Of a stretch of DNA of 48,470 bases, positions 8,961 through 17,747 are shown in pieces. The notes below the pieces were generated by a model, which did no database searches, had not been told where the DNA came from, and saw only the letters and a list, made by a program, of their open reading frames with translations. The stretch covers positions 52,424 to 100,893 of the forward strand of contig PLZO01000043.1 in the NCBI GenBank assembly GCA_003152165.1, written 5' to 3'. The number at the start of each line of letters is the position of its first letter. The first letter of the stretch is position 1. Origin of the DNA: Chloroflexota bacterium (GTDB lineage Bacteria; Chloroflexota; Limnocylindria; Limnocylindrales; CSP1-4). A program made the translations under genes and the position numbers.

Positions 8961-8989
8961 TTGACAGGAACCCAGCGGACCGGCCTAAT
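8961..8989 (+). promoter_or_regulatory. Predicted promoter of the APC permease gene
   Basis: A consensus -35 box TTGACA (8961-8966), a 17 bp spacer and CCTAAT (8984-8989, four of six matches to TATAAT) lie in the divergent gap between the glutamine-synthetase-like gene and the permease. The predicted start near 8996 would give a leader of about 36 nt carrying the AGGAGG site at 9017-9022. Confidence 0.55.
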
Positions 8990-9031
8990 CCGCCCATCTC
9001 CATCGTACGCTGCCCCAGGAGGATTCGAGGG

Positions 9032-10654
9032 ATGTCTGACAGACCGAGCGGGCCGATATCGGCTGACGAAGAGAAGCTCCACAGCATGGGCTATGCCCAG
9101 GAGCTCCGGCGGGGAATGAAGACATTCTCCAACTTCGCGGTCTCGTTCACGATCATTTCGATCCTGTCAGGCTGCCTGACGCTGTTCCTGTTCGCGATGA
9201 ATACCGGCGGCCCGGCGGTCATGACCCTGGGCTGGCTCTTCGTTGGCGTCTTCGTGCTGATCGTCGCGCTGGGGATGGCTGAGGTGGCCTCGAGCTACCC
9301 GACTGCGGGCGGGCTGTACTACTGGTCGGCCAAGCTGGCTGATGTGGCCGGCGCTGATGGGGCTCGCTGGAGCTGGTTCGTCGGCTGGTTCAACCTGGTC
9401 GGTCAGGTGGCCGTTACCGCTGGCATCGACTTCGGCCTGGCCTTCTTCACCAACGCTTTCCTCAACCTGATGTGGGGATTTCCGGTCGATCCGCCCCACA
9501 CGATCCTGATCTTTGGGGTGATGCTGATCATTCACGCACTCCTGAACACGTTCGGGATCCGCGTGGTGGCCTTCCTCAACGACGTGTCGGTCTGGTGGCA
9601 CCTGGTGGGTGTTGCCGCGATCGTGCTCGTGTGCGTCGTCCTCAACCAGCACGGTCGAACGGACATTGGCACGGTCTTCTCGAAGACCGTCGACAACACC
9701 GGTGATGGCACCGGCGGGCTGACCTGGCCCGGGCCGATATTCATCGGCATACCGTTGTACGTGGCATTGATCGGCCTGCTCAACGCCCAGTACACGCTGA
9801 CCGGGTTCGACGCATCGGCCCATATGTCCGAGGAGACCCACGACGCCCAGCGCTCGGCGCCGAAGGGGATCGTCTACTCGGTGATCATCTCGGTGATCGC
9901 CGGATTCATCCTCCTCGTGGCGATGAATATGGGGATCACGCCGGACAAGGTCTTCCTCGGCGCCGATGGCTCGACGATGGTCGACGGCTACACCCACGCG
10001 CTCCAGTCGGTAACCGGCGTTCCGCCGGCCCAGATCTGGATCGATGCGGTTGGCCAGACAGGTGGTCTGCTCATCCTGCTCCTCGTGATCGGCGCCCAGT
10101 TCTACTGCGGCATGTCGTCGGTCACGGCCAACTCCCGGATGATCTACGCCTTCGCCCGTGACGGCGCGATCCCCGGCAGCCGCTTCTGGCACCGGATCAA
10201 CAAGCGCACTCGCACTCCCACGAACTCGATCTGGTTCGCCGCGGTTGGCGCATTCATCCTGGGCGTGCCCTACCTGTGGAACGCCACCGCCTATGCGGCC
10301 GTGACCTCGATCGCGGTAATTGGCCTGTACGTCGCCTACATTGCCCCGGTCTTCCTGCGCCTGCGCGCCGGCAGCAAGTTCCAGGAAGGACCGTGGACAC
10401 TGGGCCGCTGGAGCAAGCCGATCGGGATCATTGGCACCATCTGGGTCATCGTGATCTGCATCCTGTTCCTGCTCCCGCAGGTCCAGCCGATCAATGCGTC
10501 CACGTTCAACTACACGCCGCTGGTTTTCACCGTCGTCCTTGGTGGAGCCGCCATCTGGTATTTCGTCTCGGCCAAGAACTGGTTCCATGGACCCAGGGTC
10601 CAGGGGACGGCGGCCGAGCTCGCTGCGATCGAGGCAGAGCTCGAAGTGATCTGA
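9032..10654 (+). CDS. APC-superfamily amino acid/polyamine permease
   Basis: Integral membrane transporter of about 540 residues with roughly 12 hydrophobic segments. The first helix follows EELRRGMKTFSNFAVSFTIIS-type sequence, and the conserved ASSYPTAGGLYYW and GFDASAHMSEET segments are typical of the APC amino acid/choline/GABA permease group. The ATG at 9032 has an AGGAGG nine bases upstream. It is transcribed divergently from the gamma-glutamyl ligase block, which suggests that it imports the amine or amino acid that block consumes. An alternative substrate such as GABA or choline is possible. Confidence 0.9.
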   Translation: MSDRPSGPISADEEKLHSMGYAQELRRGMKTFSNFAVSFTIISILSGCLTLFLFAMNTGGPAVMTLGWLFVGVFVLIVALGMAEVASSYPTAGGLYYWSAKLADVAGADGARWSWFVGWFNLVGQVAVTAGIDFGLAFFTNAFLNLMWGFPVDPPHTILIFGVMLIIHALLNTFGIRVVAFLNDVSVWWHLVGVAAIVLVCVVLNQHGRTDIGTVFSKTVDNTGDGTGGLTWPGPIFIGIPLYVALIGLLNAQYTLTGFDASAHMSEETHDAQRSAPKGIVYSVIISVIAGFILLVAMNMGITPDKVFLGADGSTMVDGYTHALQSVTGVPPAQIWIDAVGQTGGLLILLLVIGAQFYCGMSSVTANSRMIYAFARDGAIPGSRFWHRINKRTRTPTNSIWFAAVGAFILGVPYLWNATAYAAVTSIAVIGLYVAYIAPVFLRLRAGSKFQEGPWTLGRWSKPIGIIGTIWVIVICILFLLPQVQPINASTFNYTPLVFTVVLGGAAIWYFVSAKNWFHGPRVQGTAAELAAIEAELEVI

Positions 10655-10698
10655 GCAGCCTCTGATGGGCCGTCAGCCGGTCCGCCTGAAGCGTACGT

Positions 10699-10728
10699 CG
10701 AGTCCGGCGGCACCTGCCGCCGGACTCG
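10699..10728. terminator. Hairpin terminator between convergent genes
   Basis: A perfect 13-bp inverted repeat (CGAGTCCGGCGGC and its complement) with a four-base ACCT loop lies between the permease stop and the convergent gene ending at 10771. There is only a short TT after the stem on the plus strand, so it may work from both sides without a long U-tract. Confidence 0.7.
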
Positions 10729-10770
10729 TTCGCTGCCCGGTTCTGGGCGCCGGGCCCGCCTGCGCCCAGG

Positions 10771-11553
10771 CTAGTAGATCAGGGTCGCGCCGCTGGGGAA
10801 GCTGAAGGCGAAGGCCGCCGGGCTGAGCGCAGCATCGGGCAGCAGGCTGGTCACGTGCGCCGCTCGGGTGACGTCGCCAGCGATGACCTCGACCAGTCGG
10901 ACGATTACGCCGGTCTCGCGATCGAAGGAGACCTGCAGGTGATGGTCCGGGCGATCGGCCGCGATCCCGATCGAGCGTGGATGGTCGCACTCGAGCACGA
11001 CCGCCTCGCGACCGACCACGTCAACGGTGCCTGAGATCCACGACCGTCCGGTGGCCAGGACGTTCTGGCAGAAGCCCGCCGGGTGCACGAACGTACCCGG
11101 CAGGGACTCGGACGGGAGGGCGGTGAGCGGACAGTAGACCATTGAACTGCCCGGGAAATCGGGATCGTCAAGGCCAACCACGCGCCGTCGCGCCGGGCGC
11201 TCGGTCCCTTTACGGTGCTCGGCCGACCAGGTCCGCACCGTCGTCCCGTCGGAGATCCAGAGCTCGTAGTTGGAGGCGATCCCAAGGCTCGGATCCGTGG
11301 TCATGACCTTCGCTTCGCCGGGGTGGCGGAGGGTCGTCTCGATGATCTGTACTCGCTCGCCGTGGGTGGTCGCCGTCCGATCCTCGATCCGCATGCGCAG
11401 CGTCTCGAAGCGGAGCTCGGCGTCCCGGGCGAACGTGAACAGATCGGCCAGGCTGGGCGTGCCCTCGGGCAGGCTGACCAGCTCGGGCCGGTGTCGGCCC
11501 GCCGCGCTTACCGGCAGGGAGCTCGACGCGCGGTCCCACGGGGAAGTCGACAT
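10771..11553 (-). CDS. LolA/RseB-like fold protein, function unknown
   Basis: A 260-residue protein with alternating strands reminiscent of the outer-membrane-lipoprotein carrier/RseB fold. Examples are LRMRIEDRTATTHGERVQII, then YELWISDGTTVRTW, VVGREAVVLECDHP and LQVSFDRETGVIVRLVEV. No clear signal peptide is present with start 11553, so cytoplasmic location or a misjudged start is possible. An in-frame upstream ATG at 11601 would overlap fumC. The 20 bp gap to fumC contains TACGAT ending 8 nt before the ATG, consistent with its own leaderless promoter. The family assignment is tentative. Confidence 0.65.
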   Translation of the reverse strand: MSTSPWDRASSSLPVSAAGRHRPELVSLPEGTPSLADLFTFARDAELRFETLRMRIEDRTATTHGERVQIIETTLRHPGEAKVMTTDPSLGIASNYELWISDGTTVRTWSAEHRKGTERPARRRVVGLDDPDFPGSSMVYCPLTALPSESLPGTFVHPAGFCQNVLATGRSWISGTVDVVGREAVVLECDHPRSIGIAADRPDHHLQVSFDRETGVIVRLVEVIAGDVTRAAHVTSLLPDAALSPAAFAFSFPSGATLIY

Positions 11554-11561
11554 CGCCGCGT

Positions 11562-11567
11562 ATCGTA
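11562..11567 (-). promoter_or_regulatory. Predicted -10 element (leaderless start of 10771-11553 gene)
   Basis: TACGAT on the minus strand, ending 8 nt before the ATG at 11553 and lying in the short gap after the fumC stop. It fits the TANNNT pattern seen before several genes of this window. Confidence 0.4.
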
Positions 11568-11572
11568 GCGCG

Positions 11573-12991
<1,419 letters not shown>

Positions 12992-12997
12992 CCGTCG

Positions 12998-13003
12998 ATG
13001 GTA
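12998..13003 (-). promoter_or_regulatory. Predicted -10 element of fumC (leaderless)
   Basis: TACCAT on the minus strand ends 6 nt before the fumC ATG with no Shine-Dalgarno in between, consistent with transcription starting at or near the start codon. No convincing -35 box lies 17 bp upstream. Confidence 0.45.
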
Positions 13004-13098
13004 GCGCCCCGCCGCTGCCTCGCGGCCCGGCCCGGCGCGGGGGCGCCCCCGGGCCCGCCAACGCCCCGGGGTGGGGCCGTTTGCCTCGGCAACTCCCG

Positions 13099-13104
13099 TA
13101 GACT
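13099..13104 (+). promoter_or_regulatory. Predicted -10 element of the flavin reductase gene
   Basis: TAGACT ends 7 nt before ATG 13112. There is no purine-rich ribosome-binding site in the intervening CCGGGTG, again a leaderless configuration. Confidence 0.4.
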
Positions 13105-13111
13105 CCGGGTG

Positions 13112-13639
13112 ATGAGCTTCGATTCGGACACGTTCCGGAAGGTGATGGGCCACTTCGTGACCGGAGTGACCGTGGTCACGACACTCGAGAATGGCGAGCC
13201 GCAGGGGATCACGGTCAACGCGCTCAGCTCCGTCTCGCTCGAGCCGCCGTTGGTGATGGTTGCCCTGGATCGACGGCGCCACATCACGCCCAAGGTCCAC
13301 GCTTCCGGGCAGTTTGCCGTCAATGTTCTGGGCGAGCACCAGCAGCTCCTCGCCGACTGCTTCGCGGGTGCCCCGGTCCAGCCGGGGCGGGAGCGGTTCT
13401 GTGGTGCTGCCTGGGCCCCGGGCTCGACCGGGATACCCCTCCTGGATGGTGCGATCGCAACACTGGAGTGCGCGGTGGTCGGCGTGTATCCGATCGGTGA
13501 CCACGACCTGTTCATCGGCCGGGTCGACGCGCTCCACAACGACGAGCACCACCCGCAGCCCCTGCTCTACTACCGGCGCCGCTACCTCCGGGTGGAACGC
13601 TCCGAATCAATCGCGATCGAAGGCCGGCAGGAGGGCTGA
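13112..13639 (+). CDS. Flavin reductase-like FMN-binding protein
   Basis: A 175-residue split-barrel flavin reductase domain. FRKVMGHFVTGVTVVTT, then GITVNALSSVSLEPPLVMVALDR and FAVNVLGEHQ are the hallmarks of the HpaC/PheA2/NtaB group that supplies reduced FMN/FAD to two-component monooxygenases. The conserved SLEPPLV flavin-binding stretch is intact. No monooxygenase partner is adjacent, but the gene heads a plus-strand run of aromatic-catabolism genes, starting with an alpha/beta hydrolase 5 nt downstream. It is either a reductase for an oxygenase encoded elsewhere or a stand-alone FMN reductase. Confidence 0.88.
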   Translation: MSFDSDTFRKVMGHFVTGVTVVTTLENGEPQGITVNALSSVSLEPPLVMVALDRRRHITPKVHASGQFAVNVLGEHQQLLADCFAGAPVQPGRERFCGAAWAPGSTGIPLLDGAIATLECAVVGVYPIGDHDLFIGRVDALHNDEHHPQPLLYYRRRYLRVERSESIAIEGRQEG

Positions 13640-13644
13640 CCGGG

Positions 13645-14550
13645 ATGTCCCTATCTGGTCCTGGGCCCGGGTCCGCCGCGGGGAATCCGCAGCCAACGGC
13701 CCGGACCACCGTTGCGGCTGCGATGGAGACCATCTCCGCCGGCGGTCTCGAGATCGGCTATGACGTCCACGGCGGCGGCCCTCCGGTGGTCCTGCTCCAC
13801 GGTGCCACCTCCACCGGGCGCGAAGACTTCGCTGCCCAGGTGCCCTCGATGTCGAAGGTGTTCCGCCTCTACCTGCCCGATGCTCGCGGCCATGGCTCAA
13901 CCCGTTGGGACGGGGCCGATGGCTTCAAGGCTGGCCAGCTCGTCGACGATGTCCTTGCCTTCGTCGATGCCCTCGGCCTCGACACGTTCCACCTCCTCGG
14001 CTTTTCCATGGGCGCACTGACGGCCCTCCAGTTCGCGACCCGCTACCCGGACCGCCTCCGAACCCTGGTTATCGTCGGGATCACCACCCAGCGCGAGCCG
14101 CGCGCCAGCGTTGTCCGCCGCCTGATGGATCCCGAGCGGATCGACCGGAACGATCCCGCCTGGGCCGACCTCCTCGGCCGTCGCCACGACCCCGTCCAGG
14201 GCGCGGGCGCCTGGCGCCGCCTCCTGCCCGCGATCGCGGCTGACGTCGGGGTCCAGCCGCTCCTCGGCCCGCGCGACCTGCGCCGAGTCGAGCTGCCCGC
14301 CCTGGTCGCCGTGGGTGATCACGACCCATTCGTGCCGGTTGACCATGCCTGGGGCCTGATGCGTCAGTTGCCCGATGCGCGCCTGTTCGTGGCCCCCGAC
14401 TGCGGGCACGAAGTGATGGTCCGCCGACCGGCCCTCTTCAACGAGGCCTGCGCCGGGTTCTATCGTTCCACCGAGTCCATCGCCCGGGGCCGCTCCGTCT
14501 ACCACCCCGGTGGCTCAGGCGCCACGTTCGAGGGAGACAACCGACGATGA
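13645..14550 (+). CDS. Alpha/beta-fold hydrolase
   Basis: A 301-residue esterase/lactonase-type hydrolase. It has the oxyanion HG motif in VVLLHGATSTG, the nucleophile elbow GFSMG, the acid in VGDHDPF and the catalytic His in DCGHEV, so the full triad is present. The first 26 residues are low in conservation, and a second ATG at 13723 (METISAGG) may be the true start. It lies 5 nt after the flavin reductase, and a Shine-Dalgarno-like GGGAG sits before the next short frame. It resembles 3-oxoadipate enol-lactonase-like hydrolases in general layout, but substrate prediction from sequence is unsafe. Confidence 0.88.
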   Translation: MSLSGPGPGSAAGNPQPTARTTVAAAMETISAGGLEIGYDVHGGGPPVVLLHGATSTGREDFAAQVPSMSKVFRLYLPDARGHGSTRWDGADGFKAGQLVDDVLAFVDALGLDTFHLLGFSMGALTALQFATRYPDRLRTLVIVGITTQREPRASVVRRLMDPERIDRNDPAWADLLGRRHDPVQGAGAWRRLLPAIAADVGVQPLLGPRDLRRVELPALVAVGDHDPFVPVDHAWGLMRQLPDARLFVAPDCGHEVMVRRPALFNEACAGFYRSTESIARGRSVYHPGGSGATFEGDNRR

Positions 14551-14615
14551 AGCTGTGGGTCCTCCTGTTCGTGCTCCCGGATGCGCCAGAGCTCGTTCCC
14601 GCCGTCTGGCGCTAG
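14547..14615 (+). CDS. Possible 22-residue coupled ORF
   Basis: ATG 14547 overlaps the hydrolase stop as ATGA and is preceded by GGGAG. It encodes a hydrophobic 22-residue peptide beginning MKLWVLLFVLPDAPELVPAV. Its TAG overlaps a GTG that is in frame with the downstream crotonase. It could be a leader peptide, the N-terminal stump of a lost gene or chance; nothing confirms expression. Confidence 0.22.
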   Translation: MKLWVLLFVLPDAPELVPAVWR

Positions 14616-14629
14616 TGGATACTGGCGAC

Positions 14630-15442
14630 GTGTCGTCCGGCCCGCTGGTCCGCGTCGCATTCCCGGCTCCGGCCCCGTTCGGGTTGGGCGAGCCGCCCGG
14701 CGGCGTGGCGCTCGTTACGATCGATCGGCCCGACTCCCTCAATGCCCTCTCATTCGCCGTCCTCGCTCAGCTCGTGGCCGCCCTGCGCGCCCTCGACGCC
14801 GAGCCGGCCTGCCGCTGCGTCGTCTTGACGGGCGCAGGTTCGCGCGCCTTCGCCGCCGGCGCCGACATCAGGGAGTTGGCCGACCAGACCCCCGAATCAC
14901 TCGCAGCCGGGGGTGGCTTCGATCACTGGGACGAGTTGCGTGAGATCGGCCTGCCGATCATCGCTGCCGTGCGCGGCTATGCCCTCGGTGGTGGCTGTGA
15001 GCTGGCCCTGGCCTGCGACCTCATCGTCGCCGGCGAGGACGCCCAGTTCGGCCAGCCCGAGATCACGCTCGGGGTGATCCCCGGCGCAGGCGGCACGCAG
15101 CGGCTGACGCGGGCGATCGGCAAGGCGCGAGCCATGGAAATGATCCTGACCGGCCGCTCGATCACGGCTCGGGAAGCGGAGGCGGCAGGCCTGGTCAGCC
15201 TGGTGGTTCCCGCCGAAGAGACGCTCGACCGGGCCCTTGCGCTGGCCGGCCGGATCGCGGCGATGCCTCCAATCGCCGTGCGGGCCGCCAAGGCGATGGT
15301 GAACCGGGCCTTCGACGCGACGCTGACGGAGGGATTGGCCGATGAGCGCGAGACGTTCTTCGGCCTGTTCGCCAGCGCCGACCAATCCGAGGGGATGGTC
15401 GCATTCGCACAGAAACGGACGCCGATCTGGCGAGGACGGTGA
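14630..15442 (+). CDS. Enoyl-CoA hydratase/isomerase (crotonase family)
   Basis: Hydrates or isomerises an acyl-CoA. The crotonase core is clear: VALVTIDRPDSLNALS, AFAAGADIRELAD (oxyanion hole), YALGGGCELALACDLIVA, and the catalytic-Glu region FGQPEITLGVIPGAGGTQRLTR with both usual glutamates. The C terminus has the standard EGMVAFAQKRTPIW. The start is uncertain: GTG 14615 and GTG 14630 are candidates, while a longer frame back to 14510 would overlap the hydrolase and adds an Arg-rich, non-conserved stretch. In this neighbourhood it may act as the PaaF-like hydratase of phenylacetate degradation, but generic beta-oxidation is equally possible. Confidence 0.9.
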   Translation: MSSGPLVRVAFPAPAPFGLGEPPGGVALVTIDRPDSLNALSFAVLAQLVAALRALDAEPACRCVVLTGAGSRAFAAGADIRELADQTPESLAAGGGFDHWDELREIGLPIIAAVRGYALGGGCELALACDLIVAGEDAQFGQPEITLGVIPGAGGTQRLTRAIGKARAMEMILTGRSITAREAEAAGLVSLVVPAEETLDRALALAGRIAAMPPIAVRAAKAMVNRAFDATLTEGLADERETFFGLFASADQSEGMVAFAQKRTPIWRGR

Positions 15443-15452
15443 GGAGGCAGGG

Positions 15453-16256
15453 GTGATCGACGAGACCGGCCGGCCGCAGGATGAGGGCGGCAGCGACTAC
15501 GGCAGCGACATGAGTCGGGAGCTGGGCGACGGCCCACCCGCCTCGTGGCGCGACGCCGCCCCCGACCTGCTGGCGCCGATCGATGCAGCTGGGCTTGTCA
15601 GTGGCCACGTCCCGACCGCGCCGGACGCTCCATCGGTCTCGCTCGCTCGGGAGCATGACTGGGAGGCCGCCCGGGCAGTCCTGGTCCCACTCCTGCGGCC
15701 GGTCGGCACGGTTGGCCTTCGACTGGCCGATGTCAGCCGGTCGGCCTTTGCCCTCAACACCTCGAGCCACACCCTGCCCCTCCTGGGAGAGGGTCCATGC
15801 GGCATCCTGGTCGTCTACGCGATCCCGGCCTCGGGCTTTGATGTCGTGGTCAATGGCGAGCACCTCGTGTCTTGGGGCGTGGACCCGGCCGAGGTCCACA
15901 TCGCGGCCATGGCCAACCTGGCCGCATGGTCCGCCTCGGCCGCCTGGACCGGCGAGGAATCGGGTGAACGCCGGCTCCTGTCGTCCGACACCGGCGACGG
16001 CCCGGACGCCACCCGGATCCTGCTGCCCGAGGTGCGGGCTCACCTGGCCGACACCCTGGGAGCGGCCGGCGGCCCGATCCTGATCGGCCTGCCGGATCGC
16101 CACCTGCTGGTGGCCGGGGCGTCGAACGCGGCCGACCTCGACTTCAGGGCGCACCTGGCCGGGTTCGTGGCGGACCACGCCGACGGAGCCGACGAACCGA
16201 TCGATCGCCGCCTGTTCGAGCTCGTCGGCGGCGACCTCCGGCCCGTGGCGGGCTGA
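15453..16256 (+). CDS. Hypothetical protein, weak DUF1444-like resemblance
   Basis: A 267-residue acidic soluble protein placed between two crotonase genes. GTG 15453 follows GAGGAGG by a few bases, supporting the start. The first 45 residues are polar and probably disordered. The body contains LPLLGEGPCGILVVYAIPAS, then VVVNGEHLVSWGVDPAEVHIAAMANLAAW, and near the end GPILIGLPDRHLLVAGA. The order 'bind/recall, AMANL, then LPDR..L' reminds me of the DUF1444 (YtpQ) family, but I could not verify it. No catalytic motif is obvious. The position suggests co-transcription with acyl-CoA genes rather than shared chemistry. Confidence 0.7.
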   Translation: MIDETGRPQDEGGSDYGSDMSRELGDGPPASWRDAAPDLLAPIDAAGLVSGHVPTAPDAPSVSLAREHDWEAARAVLVPLLRPVGTVGLRLADVSRSAFALNTSSHTLPLLGEGPCGILVVYAIPASGFDVVVNGEHLVSWGVDPAEVHIAAMANLAAWSASAAWTGEESGERRLLSSDTGDGPDATRILLPEVRAHLADTLGAAGGPILIGLPDRHLLVAGASNAADLDFRAHLAGFVADHADGADEPIDRRLFELVGGDLRPVAG

Positions 16257-16264
16257 ACGCAGCC

Positions 16265-17053
16265 GTGGCCACGGCGTTCGATGCACTTCGCTGGGAGGTC
16301 GATGCTGGCATCGCCACGATCACCCTGGACCGGCCGGCTGCGCTCAACAGCCTCGAGGCGAGTCTCAAGAAGGACCTCCTCGCTGCGTTCCGGGAGGCCG
16401 GCCGCGACCGGGCCGTGCGCGTCGTGATCCTGACCGGCGCCGGGCGGGCGTTCTGTGCCGGGCAGGACCTGACGGAGCGCCTCGCACCTGATCCCGCGCC
16501 GCTCGATGTCGAGGTCCGCGAGCGGTTCAACCCCCTCGTGATGGCGATCCGCCTGCTCGACAAGCCGGTGATCGCCGCGATCAACGGCGTGGCCGCCGGG
16601 GCGGGCGCGTCACTTGCGTTTGCCTGCGACCTGCGGATCGCTGCGGAGCACGCCAGCTTCGTCCTGGCCTTCGGACGGATCGGCCTGATTCCGGACACCG
16701 GCGCGACGTGGCTCCTGCCGCGCCTGGTGGGCCTGGGCCGGGCCTTCGAGCTGCTGCTCCTGGCTGACCCGCTGCCGGCCGCCGAGGCGCTCCGGATCGG
16801 CCTCGTCAACCGGGTCGTGCCGGACGAAGAGCTGGCTGCCGAGACGCGGCGTGTCGCGGCGAGCCTGGCTGCCGGCGCGCCGCGGGCCATGGCCCTGACC
16901 AAGCGGGCCATGCACCGGGCGCTTGAAGCGGGCTTCGAGGCAACCCTCGACTACGAGGCCTCGTTGCAGGGTATCGCCGGCCGGACCGCCGACCACGCCG
17001 AAGGGCTGGCTGCCTTCGTCGAGAAGCGCCCGCCCCGATTCACGGGCTCGTAA
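16265..17053 (+). CDS. paaG: Crotonase-family 2-(epoxyphenyl)acetyl-CoA isomerase-like protein
   Basis: A 262-residue crotonase very like PaaG. AFCAGQDLTERL replaces the usual GAD in the oxyanion loop, followed by DKPVIAAINGVAAGAGASLAFACD, FVLAFGRIGLIPDTGATWLLPRL and EGLAAFVEKRPPRFTG. PaaG converts the ring-epoxide CoA ester made by PaaABC(E) into the oxepin-CoA, and the paaABCD genes follow 0.7 kb downstream on the same strand. The GTG start lies 8 nt after the preceding stop. A glutamate-poor active site (IPDTG rather than PGAGGT) agrees with isomerase rather than hydratase function. General enoyl-CoA isomerase activity is the alternative. Confidence 0.82.
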   Translation: MATAFDALRWEVDAGIATITLDRPAALNSLEASLKKDLLAAFREAGRDRAVRVVILTGAGRAFCAGQDLTERLAPDPAPLDVEVRERFNPLVMAIRLLDKPVIAAINGVAAGAGASLAFACDLRIAAEHASFVLAFGRIGLIPDTGATWLLPRLVGLGRAFELLLLADPLPAAEALRIGLVNRVVPDEELAAETRRVAASLAAGAPRAMALTKRAMHRALEAGFEATLDYEASLQGIAGRTADHAEGLAAFVEKRPPRFTGS

Positions 17054-17092
17054 CCCCACCTGCGAGCCCGCTCGGCCGAACGCCCGCGCACC

Positions 17093-17121
17093 TTGACGGC
17101 CCACCACCCGGGGCCTAGCCT
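17093..17121 (+). promoter_or_regulatory. Predicted promoter of the paa regulator-epoxidase operon
   Basis: TTGACG (17093-17098), exactly 17 bp, then TAGCCT (17116-17121). The expected start point near 17128 falls inside the operator at 17124-17137, so repressor binding would block initiation. Confidence 0.55.
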
Positions 17122-17123
17122 GC

Positions 17124-17137
17124 CTAACGAACGTTCG
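17124..17137 (+). promoter_or_regulatory. PaaR-type operator
   Basis: CTAACGAACGTTCG matches the form CNAACGNNCGTTNG that I recall for the Thermus PaaR repressor, and it contains the perfect palindrome CGAACGTTCG. It lies 3 bp after the predicted -10 box and 22 bp before the TetR start codon. I saw only one copy in the window. Confidence 0.6.
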
Positions 17138-17159
17138 GTAGGGCGCAGGAGCTGCACGT

Positions 17160-17747
17160 ATGGTCGAAACCCGGCGTCGTCAGATCGAGGATGTCGCTTC
17201 GAGCCTCTTCCGCGACCAGGGCTACGCCGGGACGAGTGTCCGCGACATCGCTCGTGGCCTGGCGATCCAGGGCGCTAGCCTGTACGCCCATGTCGCTTCG
17301 AAAGAGGATGTCCTGTGGGCGATCGTGCGCCGGGCCGCGGACCGATTCGAGAGGGCCGCTGATGAAGCCGAGCGCGCCACCTCCGGTCGGCCGGCCGACG
17401 AGCGCCTCGAGGCCCTCGTCCGGGGCCACGTTGGCGTGCTGACCGACGATGTCGGCCAGGCCAGCGTCTTCGTCCGCGAATGGCGCTCGCTGTCGTCTGA
17501 GCGGCGGGCCCGAATCGGTGAGCGCCGGGATGCTTATGAGAACCGCTGGCGCCGGTTGATCGCCGAAGGCAGCCAGGCCGGCGCCTTTGTTCCAGCCGAT
17601 CCGCCATTAGCGGCGGCTTACCTCCTGACCGCGCTCAACGGGATTGCCACCTGGTACCGTCCCGGCGGCCCGCTGTCGGCCCGGGCAATCGCGGCCGAGT
17701 TCGTCAACTTGAGCCACCGCGCACTTGCCCAGGAGCGTCACCCATGA
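17160..17747 (+). CDS. paaR: TetR-family repressor of the phenylacetate operon (PaaR-like)
   Basis: A 195-residue TetR regulator. The N-terminal helix-turn-helix reads IEDVASSLFRDQGYAGTSVRDIARGLAIQGASLYAHVASKEDVLW in pieces, the canonical TetR DNA-binding domain. The C-terminal ligand domain is all-helical with FVREWRSLSSERRARI and a TALNGIATWYRPGGPLS ending typical of acyl-CoA-responsive members. It is the first gene behind the promoter/operator at 17093-17137, and its stop overlaps the paaA start (ATGA). This indicates autoregulation together with the epoxidase. The expected inducer by analogy is phenylacetyl-CoA; this is inferred, not seen. Confidence 0.85.
   Translation: MVETRRRQIEDVASSLFRDQGYAGTSVRDIARGLAIQGASLYAHVASKEDVLWAIVRRAADRFERAADEAERATSGRPADERLEALVRGHVGVLTDDVGQASVFVREWRSLSSERRARIGERRDAYENRWRRLIAEGSQAGAFVPADPPLAAAYLLTALNGIATWYRPGGPLSARAIAAEFVNLSHRALAQERHP

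Noticed and set aside
8875-9087. Upstream extension of the glutamine-synthetase-like gene
   Set aside because: It would run through the permease promoter and start; the perfect Shine-Dalgarno at ATG 8874 decides against it.
9167-10588. 473-codon frame antisense to the APC permease
   Set aside because: Composition dominated by Asp, Arg, Glu and Gln as expected for the complement of membrane-protein codons; no domain features.
12992-13552. Upstream extension of fumC
   Set aside because: It would overlap the flavin reductase gene antisense, and the added 180 residues are unlike any fumarase; the ATG at 12991 gives the family length and has a -10 element.
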